This document shows, piece by piece, positions 1 through 6,606 of a DNA stretch of 9,274 nucleotides. A program made the position numbers and the translations under genes. The DNA comes from an uncultured Chloroflexota bacterium (GTDB lineage Bacteria; Chloroflexota; Anaerolineae; Promineifilales; Promineifilaceae), in the NCBI GenBank assembly GCA_937958365.1, contig CALFEW010001069.1, forward strand, positions 1 to 9,274, given 5' to 3'. The notes beneath the pieces were generated by a model. It had not been told where the DNA came from, did not search any database, and worked only from the letters and a program-made list of their open reading frames with translations. Numbering within the stretch: the first letter of the stretch is position 1; every line of letters begins with the position of its first letter.

Positions 1-1
1 G

Positions 2-448
2 GCCGCCAATGGCGCGCCTTTCCTTAACAGCAACGCCCGGCGCATCCGCGAATTCCATGCGGCCGTTGGGTCGCCATTGCCGGTCGCGCCACGTCTGCGC
101 GACGCTGACCATATGGCGATGCGGCATAAACTGATTGAGGAGGAATATGAGGAGGTAACGGCCGTATTCCAAACCATCATTACCGCGCTGCGCGCCGGCG
201 AACAACCGGACGCTATTGAAGCGTTGACGCCGTTGGTTCACGAATTGGCCGATTTGCTGTACGTGGTTTATGGGGCGATTGAAGCGTGTGGCGTAGACGC
301 CGATGCCGTTTTCCAGGAGGTGCATCGGGTCAATCTGCAAAAAGCGGGCGGCCCGCGCCGCGCCGATGGCAAGCTGCTTAAGCCCCCCGGCTGGCAGCCG
401 GCCGACGTGCGCTCTATTTTGCTGCGGCAGCAGGGGAACGGCCGTTAA
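2..448 (+). CDS. MazG/PRA-PH-like nucleotide pyrophosphohydrolase (5' partial)
   Basis: The reading frame is open from base 2 with no convincing start codon before the TTG at 77, and the residues before that TTG (IREFHAAVGSP) already look like the family N-terminus. The gene therefore begins outside the window. The fold is the all-alpha NTP pyrophosphohydrolase type: HKLIEEEYEEV carries the first acidic metal-binding cluster (EExxE) and HELADLLYVVYGAIEACGVD the second (ExxD). The tail, VHRVNLQKA followed by DGKLLKPPGW, resembles the PRA-PH/MazG-like proteins often annotated as phosphoribosyl-ATP pyrophosphohydrolase-like or 'HAD Cof-like phosphohydrolase'. Known members hydrolyse nucleoside triphosphates or related pyrophosphates to the monophosphate plus PPi; the substrate here cannot be read from sequence. 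It is unlikely to be HisE because no his genes are near. It ends at TAA 446-448 and converges on the response regulator across a hairpin element. Confidence 0.8.
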   Translation, partial: AANGAPFLNSNARRIREFHAAVGSPLPVAPRLRDADHMAMRHKLIEEEYEEVTAVFQTIITALRAGEQPDAIEALTPLVHELADLLYVVYGAIEACGVDADAVFQEVHRVNLQKAGGPRRADGKLLKPPGWQPADVRSILLRQQGNGR

Positions 449-465
449 AGCACACCCACGCAGAC

Positions 466-538
466 AGGAGGACCCGTGAACCGAAGTCCGTATGCCGTAT
501 TCCGTATTCCGTATACCGTTGGCGTTTACCAGAGGTAG
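466..538 (+). other. Shine-Dalgarno plus GTG leading into a repeat: possible remnant of a gene start
   Basis: AGGAGG at 466-471 lies four bases before GTG 476, which opens a 20-codon frame closed by TAG 536-538. Nearly all of that frame is the left arm of the heptad repeat, so the peptide is repeat-derived. This may be the start of a former gene cut off by the repeat, or a chance match. I do not call it a gene. Confidence 0.2.
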
Positions 539-586
539 CCGTCCTACGGAATACCGAATACGGATTACGGAACACGGAACACGGGT
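487..586. repeat. Inverted heptad-repeat element 1
   Basis: The left arm holds five consecutive 7-base units: TCCGTAT, GCCGTAT, TCCGTAT, TCCGTAT and a diverged ACCGTTG (487-521). The right arm holds six units in the opposite sense: TACGGAA, TACCGAA, TACGGAT, TACGGAA, CACGGAA and CACGGGT (545-586). Bases 494-513 pair with 545-564 at 18 of 20 positions around a loop of about 31 bases. The element fills the gap between two converging genes and could act as a two-way terminator or RNA-stability structure, although no T-run follows. I see no coding region in 449-587. Confidence 0.8.
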
Positions 587-587
587 A

Positions 588-977
588 CTAGATTGGGGAT
601 TCGCTCAATTCGAGGAGATCACACACGGTGCGGCGCAGGTCTACCGGGGAGAAGGGCTTTTGTACGTACCGGTCCACTTCTTGAAAATGGGCGATCAGGC
701 GGTGGGCGGGTTCTGAATACGCCGTCAGCACGATGATTTTGCGCGGTTTCATTTGGCGTTCACAGACTGTCTTGAGTACGTCCCAGCCATGCATATCTGG
801 CAAGGCAATATCCAACAAAAGCAAATCTGGCTGCACGCGGGTGATGAGTTGGATGGCAGCGCTGCCGTTGCTGGCGCGGTGTAAGACTATCGGCAGAGCT
901 TCCAGGGTTATCTGTAGGAGTTCATAGATGCCATCGTCATCTTCGACGCTAACAACATGGGGCGCAAACGTATCCAA
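588..977 (-). CDS. single-domain response regulator (CheY-like receiver)
   Basis: This is a stand-alone receiver domain with no output domain. Landmarks are the acidic pair in VSVEDDDG, the phospho-accepting Asp in LLLLDIALPDMHGWD, the switch Thr in IIVLTAY and the conserved Lys in YVQKPF. The Asp-to-Lys spacing of 51 residues matches CheY (52). Such proteins take phosphate from a histidine kinase and act by protein contact; no kinase is in the window, so the partner is unknown. Start choice: the longest frame opens at a TTG at 1001 with no ribosome site. A second TTG, at 977, has GAGGT six bases upstream and leaves a normal short N-terminus (129 aa), so I prefer it. The gene follows the purine operon terminator by about 70 bases on the same strand and may have its own promoter. 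It ends at TAG 588-590, facing heptad element 1. Confidence 0.85.
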   Translation of the reverse strand: MDTFAPHVVSVEDDDGIYELLQITLEALPIVLHRASNGSAAIQLITRVQPDLLLLDIALPDMHGWDVLKTVCERQMKPRKIIVLTAYSEPAHRLIAHFQEVDRYVQKPFSPVDLRRTVCDLLELSESPI

Positions 978-1025
978 ATGAGTACCTCGACAAAATTTCA
1001 AACTACATTGGTGGGCAACAGAAAT

Positions 1026-1044
1026 GTTACTTGACCAGAGTAAC
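1026..1044. promoter_or_regulatory. Small inverted repeat upstream of the response regulator (possible operator)
   Basis: GTTAC (1026-1030) and GTAAC (1040-1044) form an inverted repeat with a 9-base spacer, in the short stretch between the purine-operon terminator and the response regulator start. No good promoter hexamers were found beside it. A regulatory role is only a guess. Confidence 0.2.
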
Positions 1045-1077
1045 GAAAAAACCGGCGTATGTCCATCATACGCCGGT
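1045..1077 (-). terminator. Rho-independent terminator of the purine genes
   Basis: An 11-bp perfect stem, ACCGGCGTATG (1051-1061) with CATACGCCGGT (1067-1077), has a 5-base loop. On the minus strand it runs into six T residues (1051-1046). It begins 14 bases past the stop of the AICAR transformylase gene, so it should end that transcript. Confidence 0.9.
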
Positions 1078-1090
1078 ACTGTTAGGCCAT

Positions 1091-2263
1091 TTAGTGGTGG
1101 AACAATCTTTCCCCGGTCATCACCATGACCATGCCATATTCATCGCACGCTTCGGTGACTACGTCATCACGAATGGAGCCGCCCGGCTGCACGACGTAAC
1201 CCACGCCGCTTTGCTGGGCGCGATCAATGCTGTCGCGGAACGGGAAAAAGGCGTCCGATCCCAGCGTCACGCCGGTTAATTGGTCCAGCCAGGCGCGTTT
1301 TTCAACGGCCGTTAACCGTTCCGGCGCTTCCGCAAAACTTTGCCGCCACACAGACTCTTCCGCGGGCGTCAGATGGTCTAGCAAAAATTGGTCAATCGCG
1401 TTGTCCCGTTCCGTCCGGCCGATTTTGTCACGGAACGGCAAATTCAAAACGCGCGGATGCTGCCGCAAAAACCAGGTGTCGGCTTTGCCACCGGCCAGAC
1501 GGGTGCAGTGAATGCGCGATTGTTGGCCCGCACCCACGCCAATCACCTGCCCATCCAAAGCATAACAAACCGAGTTGGACTGCGTATATTTGAGGGTGAG
1601 CAGCGCCACGATCATGTCGCGTTTGGCGTTGTTGGGCAGCTCTTGCGCCACCGTTACCACGTTTACCAGATCGGCGTAGGTGGGCAGGGCGTCGTTGCGC
1701 TTCTGCGATAGGGTCAGGCCAAAGACTTCGCGTTGTTCCATTTCCGGTGGTTCGTAATCGGGGTCCACCTGCATGATGCGGTAGCCGCCTTTTTTCTTGT
1801 CTTGCAAAATCTCCAAAGCTTCCGGCTCGAAACCGGGAGCGATGACGCCATCGGACACTTCACGCTTCAACAATTCGGCTGTGGGTACGTCCACCACGTC
1901 GCTCAGCGCGGCCCAATCGCCAAAGGAGGAGATGCGGTCGGCGCCGCGGGCGCGGGTATAGGCCATCGCCAGAGGCGATAGATTGTCGTCTGTCACAAAA
2001 TAGGCTTGCTTGAGAGTGTCGCTCAGGGGAACGCCCACGGCCGCTCCGGCCGGGCTGACGTGTTTGAAAGAGGCGGCAGCCGGTAGATTGAGCGCCTTTT
2101 TCAGCTCGCGTACAAGCTGCCAGGCGTTGAGAGCATCCAACAAATTGATGTAGCCCGGCGCGCCATTGAGCATTTGAATGGGCAGTACGCCCTGGTTAAC
2201 GTAGACACGCGCCGGTTTTTGATGGGGATTCGCCCCATACCGCAGTTCGATTTCTGACTTCAC
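1091..2263 (-). CDS. purH: AICAR transformylase, stand-alone, eukaryotic ATIC-like class
   Basis: This enzyme adds a formyl group from 10-formyl-THF to AICAR, giving FAICAR, the penultimate step of IMP synthesis. The 390-aa protein covers only the transformylase part. Visible marks are LRYGANPHQ (res 8-16), LNGAPGYINLLDALNAWQLV (32-51), the catalytic Lys67-His68 in SFKHVSPAGAA, KYTQSNSVCYA (225-235), GAGQQSRIHCTRLAG (244-258), SDAFFPFRD (336-344) and a terminal RLFHH. From memory of the family, these blocks and the length (about 390 residues) match the C-terminal domain of human ATIC better than the shorter domain (about 330 aa) of Escherichia coli PurH. The start is GTG 2263, with AGGAGG six bases upstream. 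It lies 63 bp downstream of the IMP cyclohydrolase gene on the same strand and ends just before a terminator. It has its own ribosome site and start, so the split looks genuine and not a broken purH. Confidence 0.93.
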   Translation of the reverse strand: MKSEIELRYGANPHQKPARVYVNQGVLPIQMLNGAPGYINLLDALNAWQLVRELKKALNLPAAASFKHVSPAGAAVGVPLSDTLKQAYFVTDDNLSPLAMAYTRARGADRISSFGDWAALSDVVDVPTAELLKREVSDGVIAPGFEPEALEILQDKKKGGYRIMQVDPDYEPPEMEQREVFGLTLSQKRNDALPTYADLVNVVTVAQELPNNAKRDMIVALLTLKYTQSNSVCYALDGQVIGVGAGQQSRIHCTRLAGGKADTWFLRQHPRVLNLPFRDKIGRTERDNAIDQFLLDHLTPAEESVWRQSFAEAPERLTAVEKRAWLDQLTGVTLGSDAFFPFRDSIDRAQQSGVGYVVQPGGSIRDDVVTEACDEYGMVMVMTGERLFHH

Positions 2264-2326
2264 AGCTTCCCTCCTGAGATTGGTTTGACGCCAGGGCGTT
2301 AAGATACAAAAACGTACAGGGTGTGG

Positions 2327-2914
2327 CTAAACGGCCGTTACCCCCTGCAAATACGCCGTAATGGCCGTGTCGTAATCGCGGGTGTGGGCGAAGGCTTTCA
2401 CGGCCAGCTTTTGCCGGGTGGATAGGCACACCTGCCCCTGTTCGCGCAGTTCGGCCAGAATGGTGGCGTAATCCTGCGGATCGCAGACGACGGTGACGCG
2501 GGCAAAGTTTTTGGCGGCCGCCCGCAGCAAGGTAACGCCGCCGATGTCTATTTGTTCGATGGCGTCGGCCAGGCTGACGCCGGGTTGGGCGATGGTTTTT
2601 TCAAACGGGTAAAGATTGCAGATGACCAGTTGGATGGGGTTGATGCCTTGCGCGCCCAGATCGGCCCAATCTTCGGGCAGGTCGCGGGCGAGGATGCCGC
2701 CATGCACGGCCGGATGCAATGTTTTGACCCGGCCGCCTAACATTTCGGGCGCGCCGGTGATGTCGGAAACGTCTAAAACGTGCAGACCTGTTTCCCTAAG
2801 CTGGCGGGCGGTGCCGCCGCTGGCAATGAATCCCCAACCCATTGTGGCCAGAGCGGTAGCAAATTCTACCAGCCCTGCCTTATCGTACACGGAGAGAATG
2901 GCTCGTTGCGTCAT
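2327..2914 (-). CDS. purH: IMP cyclohydrolase, stand-alone (MGS-like domain, N-terminal part of PurH)
   Basis: This enzyme closes the ring of FAICAR to give IMP, the final step of de novo purine synthesis. The 195-aa protein corresponds to the N-terminal MGS-like domain of fused PurH: RAILSVYDKAGLVEFATAL (res 4-22), FIASGGTARQL, DVSDITGAPEMLGGRVKTLHP, HGGILARD, CNLYPFEKT, EQIDIGGVTLLRAAAKNF and KAFAHTRDYDTAITAYL at the end. It stops where the linker to the transformylase would start in a fused protein, so it appears complete. The N-terminal MTQRAILSV fits the family well. No Shine-Dalgarno precedes ATG 2914, although a possible -10 (TAAATT, minus strand) ends 8 bases before the ATG, so the message could be leaderless. 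It is first of a two-gene purine unit and diverges from the TerB-like gene. Confidence 0.93.
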   Translation of the reverse strand: MTQRAILSVYDKAGLVEFATALATMGWGFIASGGTARQLRETGLHVLDVSDITGAPEMLGGRVKTLHPAVHGGILARDLPEDWADLGAQGINPIQLVICNLYPFEKTIAQPGVSLADAIEQIDIGGVTLLRAAAKNFARVTVVCDPQDYATILAELREQGQVCLSTRQKLAVKAFAHTRDYDTAITAYLQGVTAV

Positions 2915-2921
2915 GTGCAGA

Positions 2922-2950
2922 AATTTACCACAGGGGGAAACGGCCGTCTA
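2922..2950 (-). promoter_or_regulatory. Possible promoter of the purine genes
   Basis: On the minus strand TAGACG (2950-2945) and TAAATT (2927-2922) are separated by 17 bases, roughly matching sigma70 boxes. Initiation would fall near the ATG at 2914, consistent with the missing Shine-Dalgarno. The interval overlaps a copy of ACGGCCGT (2940-2947). The match is weak. Confidence 0.3.
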
Positions 2951-3009
2951 CCCCAAACCAGCCTATCAGAAGCCCGGATTAGAGAAAAGCGATGGAATGG
3001 CCGGCGTAA

Positions 3010-3037
3010 TTGATACTCGAAGCATTCATGGTAAACT
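3010..3037 (+). promoter_or_regulatory. Possible sigma70-type promoter of the TerB-like gene
   Basis: TTGATA (3010-3015) and TAAACT (3032-3037) are separated by 16 bases, matching the consensus at 5/6 and 4/6 positions. Initiation near 3044 would exclude a start codon at 3041 and agrees with the Shine-Dalgarno-supported ATG at 3080. Confidence 0.45.
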
Positions 3038-3079
3038 CTGGTGCGTCCGCGAAACAAGAGTGTAACGAAGGAAGTGATG

Positions 3080-4018
3080 ATGGCTGATCGAACAATGATT
3101 TTGACGTTGGCGAAAGTGCTGATTGCAGCCGCCTGGGTAGATGGGGGAGTGACGCAGGATGAAATCAACAGCGCGAAAGATTTGCTTTTTCATCTGCCCC
3201 ATACCGCGGCCAACGCGCCGGGCATGAAGCTGAGCAGCCGCGAATGGGCGACGTTGGAGATGTATGTGGAATCGCCGATAGACGCCGCCGAACGGGCGCG
3301 GCTGCTGGCAGAATTGCAGGAGGCGCTGCGTTCGCCGGAAGACAAAGCGTTGGCGCTGGCGATGTTGGAAGGGGTGGTGCAGGCAGATGGCGTGGTGTCG
3401 GCGGAGGAAACGGCCGTTCTCAATGAAATCAAACAGGCAATTGACCAGGCCGACGTGGGCCTGGCGGGCAAGCTGAGTCGTCTGTTTGGCGGGGCTGTGC
3501 AGCGCCGGTCGGCTGCCGCCGGACCCAATCGCGAACAATTTTATCAGGACTTTGTGCAGAACAAGGTGTTTTACGCCGTCAACCAGCGCCTTCAATTGGA
3601 AGGCAAGCGGTTGGATATTTCAGAGGCGGATTTGCGCAAGTACAGCCTGGCGGGGGCTTTGATGGCTAAAGTCGCCCATCTGGATGATGCGGTTACAGAT
3701 GGCGAAGTGGCGGTGATGGTGCGGGCGCTGCGCGAAGGGTGGGGGGTGTCGGAGGAAACGGCCGTGTTCATTACCGAAGTCGCCACCGCCCAAATGAGCG
3801 CCATTCAGGACGTGTTTCGGATGCAGCGGGAGTTTGCCACCATCACGTCGGAGGCGGAACGGGAGAGTTTCATTGAGGTTTTGTTTCTGGTGGCCGGGGC
3901 CGATGGGAGCGTCGCCATTGACGAAATTGAAGAAATCCGTCGTATGGCTAACGGTTTGAATTTGTCGCATCCGCAGTTTATTGCCGCCAAATTGGCGGCG
4001 GGCAAACAGACGGTTTAA
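3080..4018 (+). CDS. TerB-like protein with duplicated tellurite-resistance-type motifs
   Basis: A 312-aa soluble, helix-rich acidic protein with no signal peptide or membrane segment. It repeats the TerB-type signature (small residue-D-G, then an acidic residue six or seven positions on) at least three times: WVDGGVTQDE (res 19-28), QADGVVSAEE (101-110) and GADGSVAIDE (273-282). A weaker copy, HLDDAVTDGE, is at 200-209. This suggests two TerB-like domains, about residues 8-125 and 190-305, joined by a basic, Ala/Gly-rich stretch near 140-150. TerB domains bind divalent metal and occur in stress-response and membrane-associated systems; the role here is unknown, and no other ter gene is present. 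Start choice: AAGGA (3068-3072) sits seven bases before ATG 3080; an in-frame upstream ATG at 3041 would precede the likely transcription start. The gene is followed by heptad element 2 and then AMMECR1 on the same strand. Confidence 0.75.
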   Translation: MADRTMILTLAKVLIAAAWVDGGVTQDEINSAKDLLFHLPHTAANAPGMKLSSREWATLEMYVESPIDAAERARLLAELQEALRSPEDKALALAMLEGVVQADGVVSAEETAVLNEIKQAIDQADVGLAGKLSRLFGGAVQRRSAAAGPNREQFYQDFVQNKVFYAVNQRLQLEGKRLDISEADLRKYSLAGALMAKVAHLDDAVTDGEVAVMVRALREGWGVSEETAVFITEVATAQMSAIQDVFRMQREFATITSEAERESFIEVLFLVAGADGSVAIDEIEEIRRMANGLNLSHPQFIAAKLAAGKQTV

Positions 4019-4031
4019 CCGGAAGCCAGAT

Positions 4032-4091
4032 GTAACCCGAAGTCATCCGTCAGCGGTATAGGCCACGGATTACCCAACACGGATGACCGAA
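4032..4091. repeat. Inverted heptad-repeat element 2
   Basis: The right half reads as four 7-base units, CACGGAT, TACCCAA, CACGGAT and GACCGAA (4064-4091), close in sequence to the right arm of element 1 (TACGGAA, TACCGAA, CACGGAA). The left half is more diverged, but GTCATCCGT (4042-4050) pairs perfectly with ACGGATGAC (4079-4087) across 28 bases. It fills the gap between the TerB-like and AMMECR1 genes. It may end the first transcript or modulate readthrough, but has no T-run. Confidence 0.65.
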
Positions 4092-4141
4092 CGAAAGGGA
4101 AGGGTTCCATGTCTGCTCAAACTGGTTTACAAGAGGTCTTC

Positions 4142-4711
4142 ATGCCGCTGGCGCTAACGGCCGTGCAGCAGCAAGCGTTGTTGCAGTTGGCGCGTGAGTC
4201 CATTTGCTTTTATCTGGAAACCGGGGAAATGCTGCCGACGCTGCCGACCGATCCTGGCTTGCAGCGGCCGGCCGGCGTCTTTGTCACTTTACGCACCCGT
4301 GAAGATTTATCTATTCCGCGGGCGGCGCGCCTGCGTGGGTGTATTGGTCACATGGAGGCAGATTTGCCTCTGGCGCAAGCCGTAGCGACTATGGCCGTTA
4401 AGTCGGCCACCCGCGACCCGCGTTTCCCCCCGATTGAACTGGCCGAGATAGACCAGATTGCAATTGAGATTTCTGTTTTGTCGCCCCTGCAACTGGTGGA
4501 AGACGTGAATACTATCGAACTGGGCCGCCACGGGCTGTTTATCAGCAACGGCCGTCATCGTGGTTTGCTGCTGCCCCAGGTTCCCGGTATGTTTGGCTGG
4601 ACACGGGAAGAGTTTTTGGAGAATTTGTGCCGCAAGGCCGGCATGTCTCGGTCTGTCTGGCAAGAAGGCGAGTTGTGGATGTTTACAACGGCCGTCTTTG
4701 AAGAAGATTGA
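4142..4711 (+). CDS. AMMECR1-family protein (AmmeMemoRadiSam protein A-like)
   Basis: A 189-aa AMMECR1-domain protein. The hallmark LRGCIGH is at residues 64-70, followed by the conserved helix with VKSATRDPRFPPI (86-98), EISVLSPLQLV (109-119), GLFISNGRHRGLLLPQVP (131-148), the W-xx-EEFLENLCRKAGM segment and a final acidic tail. The family is found in all domains. In bacteria it often accompanies a MEMO-like protein and a radical SAM enzyme (the AmmeMemoRadiSam set), thought to act in a modification pathway whose chemistry is not settled. Neither partner is in this window, so this copy may be an orphan. Start choice: ATG 4142 has GAGG five bases upstream and gives the usual length. An in-frame ATG at 4109 behind GGGAAGGG would add 11 residues and cannot be excluded. 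The stop codon lies inside a hairpin that also supplies the last codons. Confidence 0.88.
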   Translation: MPLALTAVQQQALLQLARESICFYLETGEMLPTLPTDPGLQRPAGVFVTLRTREDLSIPRAARLRGCIGHMEADLPLAQAVATMAVKSATRDPRFPPIELAEIDQIAIEISVLSPLQLVEDVNTIELGRHGLFISNGRHRGLLLPQVPGMFGWTREEFLENLCRKAGMSRSVWQEGELWMFTTAVFEED

Positions 4712-4744
4712 AGATTGAAGAACGCATCTTCAATCTTCAATCTT
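4704..4744. terminator. 18-bp perfect hairpin from heptads at a convergent gene boundary (element 3)
   Basis: Bases 4704-4721 (GAAGATT-type heptads) are perfectly complementary to 4727-4744 (CTTCAAT heptads), with a 5-base loop. The stem begins inside the AMMECR1 gene and contains its stop codon (TGA 4709-4711). It ends 12 bases before the stop codon of the converging exporter gene. Its position suggests a two-way terminator, although the following bases are only moderately T-rich. Like elements 1 and 2 it has a 7-base period, but a different unit sequence. Confidence 0.7.
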
Positions 4745-4756
4745 TGCTCTTCTTAC

Positions 4757-6592
4757 TTATACCGCCACTGCTAATTCCGCTGCTTTTTCTTCTTTTCGGG
4801 CTGCGTAAGCCTGTTCCATTTCGTCACGGAATTGTTTGGTATACAGGTCATAATAATGGCCGCGCTTGCGGATAAGTTCGGCGTGTGTGCCCATTTCCGA
4901 GACGCCGCCTTTCTCGATGACCAGAATCCGGTCGGCGCGTTTGATGGTGGATAGACGGTGGGCAATGACAAAGCTGGTGCGTCCTTCCATCAGGCGTTCC
5001 ATGCCTTGCTGGATCAATGCCTCCGTCAGTGTGTCCACTGAACTGGTCGCCTCGTCCATGATGAAGATGTCCGGTTGGGCCAACACGGCGCGGGCCAGGC
5101 TGATGAGCTGCTTTTGCCCTACGGACAGCAACACACCACCTTCACCCACCTGCGTGTGGTACCCTTTTTCCAGCTTGCTGATGAAGGTATCTGCGCCAGC
5201 CAGTTTAGCGGCTTCTATCACTTCGTCGTCTGTGGCGGCCAAACGGCCGTAACGCAAATTCTCCATCACCGTGCCCGAAAACAAGTGCGGCGTTTGCAGC
5301 ACCATGCCAATCCGTGAATGGATGGCATGCAGCGTCAGGTCACGGTAATCCTGCCCGGAAATTAGAATACGGCCGTTTTTCGGTTCGTAGAAGCGGCAGA
5401 TCAGGTTCACCAACGTGGATTTACCCGCGCCTGTCGGCCCTACCAAAGCGATGGTTTCGCCCTGCTTAATCGTCAGGTTGAAATTCGTCAGCACCGGCTT
5501 TTCCGCTTCGTAGTAGAAGTCCACGTTGTCAAACACGATGTCGCCCCGAATGGAACCGGGGTCACTCGCGCCGGGTTGATTTTGAATCTCCGGCACGGCG
5601 TCCACCAACGAGAAGATACGTTCGCCGGAAGCGATAGACTGCTGCATTTCGGCATAGACGCGAGCCAATTCCTGCACCGGCCACATCATGAAGAAGATGT
5701 AAGAGATGAAAGCCTGGATGCCGCCTACCGTCATCATGCCCAGTTGGAACTGATAACCGCCATACACGACCACGCTGCCCACACCCAGAGCGGTAATCAG
5801 CAGCACCGTTGGCAAAAACAGCGCCGATAACCACGCGGCCCGGAAGCCGGCTTTGTACATGTTGCCGCTCAGTTCGCCGAATTCGCGCAGGTTTTCTTCC
5901 TCGCGCCGCAGCGATTTCACCACGCGCACGCCGGTGATGTTTTCGTTGTAGGAGCCGGTGATCTTGGAGTTCAGTTTGCGTACCTTGCGATACTCTACCA
6001 GGATTTTCTTCTTGAAAATCGTGGCAATGATAATCAACACCGGAATGATAACCACGACGATGAGCGCCATGCGCCAGTTGATGATGAACATGAACACCAG
6101 CGCTGTGGTGATGTTGGTGATGCCCCAGGTAACGTCCAGGAAACCCCAGGAAACCAGGTCGCCCACGCGCTGCGTGTCTGATGTGACGCGGGACATGAGC
6201 CAGCCGACCGGCGTGCGGTCGAAGTAAGACAGCGACAGCTCTTGCAATCGGCCGAACATCGTCTTGCGCAGATCGTATTGCACCCGTTCGCTGAGCATAC
6301 CGGCGCAAGTGATGAAGCCAAAGACCATAATCGCCTGAAACACCATCATCACGCCATATTGAATGATGATGCGCGTCAGCATGTCCATGTCACCGGCGAT
6401 GATCCCTTCGTCCATGATGCGTTTGCTCAGGTAGGTGAAGTAGCTGTCTAGCGCCGACACCATACTGATGCTGATCAGGAAAAGGAGCATTAACGGCCAA
6501 TGGTTTAGGCCTTGTTTGAGAATACGTAGGACGGTTTGTCCATTAAATTGTGTCGTGAATTCTTCTTCTTCAAAACGGTATTCATCAGACAT
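4757..6592 (-). CDS. ABC exporter half-transporter, subunit with catalytic Glu and degenerate signature
   Basis: A 611-aa type IV ABC exporter half: an N-terminal membrane domain with about six helices (res 34-305) followed by an ATPase domain. ATPase motifs are Walker A GPTGAGKS (385-392), Q-loop VLQTPHLFSG (431-440), signature LSVGQ (489-493, where LSGGQ is usual), Walker B IFIMDE with catalytic Glu514, D-loop SSVD (517-520) and switch His545 in FVIAHR. The C-terminus is a charged helix rich in Lys, Glu and Ala. The altered signature pairs logically with the Asp-type Walker B of the upstream gene: together they would make the degenerate ATP site, while Glu514 and the partner's LSGGQ make the active one. 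This pattern is known from heterodimeric exporters such as TM287/288 and BmrCD. The substrate is unknown; relatives move drugs, lipids or peptides. ATG 6592 has GGAG eight bases upstream. It is second in the operon, 53 bases after the partner. Confidence 0.95.
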   Translation of the reverse strand: MSDEYRFEEEEFTTQFNGQTVLRILKQGLNHWPLMLLFLISISMVSALDSYFTYLSKRIMDEGIIAGDMDMLTRIIIQYGVMMVFQAIMVFGFITCAGMLSERVQYDLRKTMFGRLQELSLSYFDRTPVGWLMSRVTSDTQRVGDLVSWGFLDVTWGITNITTALVFMFIINWRMALIVVVIIPVLIIIATIFKKKILVEYRKVRKLNSKITGSYNENITGVRVVKSLRREEENLREFGELSGNMYKAGFRAAWLSALFLPTVLLITALGVGSVVVYGGYQFQLGMMTVGGIQAFISYIFFMMWPVQELARVYAEMQQSIASGERIFSLVDAVPEIQNQPGASDPGSIRGDIVFDNVDFYYEAEKPVLTNFNLTIKQGETIALVGPTGAGKSTLVNLICRFYEPKNGRILISGQDYRDLTLHAIHSRIGMVLQTPHLFSGTVMENLRYGRLAATDDEVIEAAKLAGADTFISKLEKGYHTQVGEGGVLLSVGQKQLISLARAVLAQPDIFIMDEATSSVDTLTEALIQQGMERLMEGRTSFVIAHRLSTIKRADRILVIEKGGVSEMGTHAELIRKRGHYYDLYTKQFRDEMEQAYAARKEEKAAELAVAV

Positions 6593-6606
6593 GATGAGGT
6601 CTCCGT

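Noticed and set aside
492..716. Plus-strand 74-codon ORF
   Set aside because: Its first part is heptad repeat and the rest lies antisense to the response regulator; it has no ribosome site at its start.
2264..2326. Frameshift or break in a once-fused purH
   Set aside because: Both domains are complete, and the second gene has AGGAGG at ideal spacing before its own GTG; nothing suggests recent decay.
3026..3595. Long minus-strand ORF opposite the TerB-like gene
   Set aside because: His/Arg/Gln-rich translation typical of an antisense shadow of a GC-rich gene; the plus-strand frame has the TerB motifs and a ribosome site.
5562..6308. 248-codon minus-strand ORF within the exporter gene
   Set aside because: It is an out-of-frame reading of the 611-aa exporter, with low-complexity Arg/His composition.
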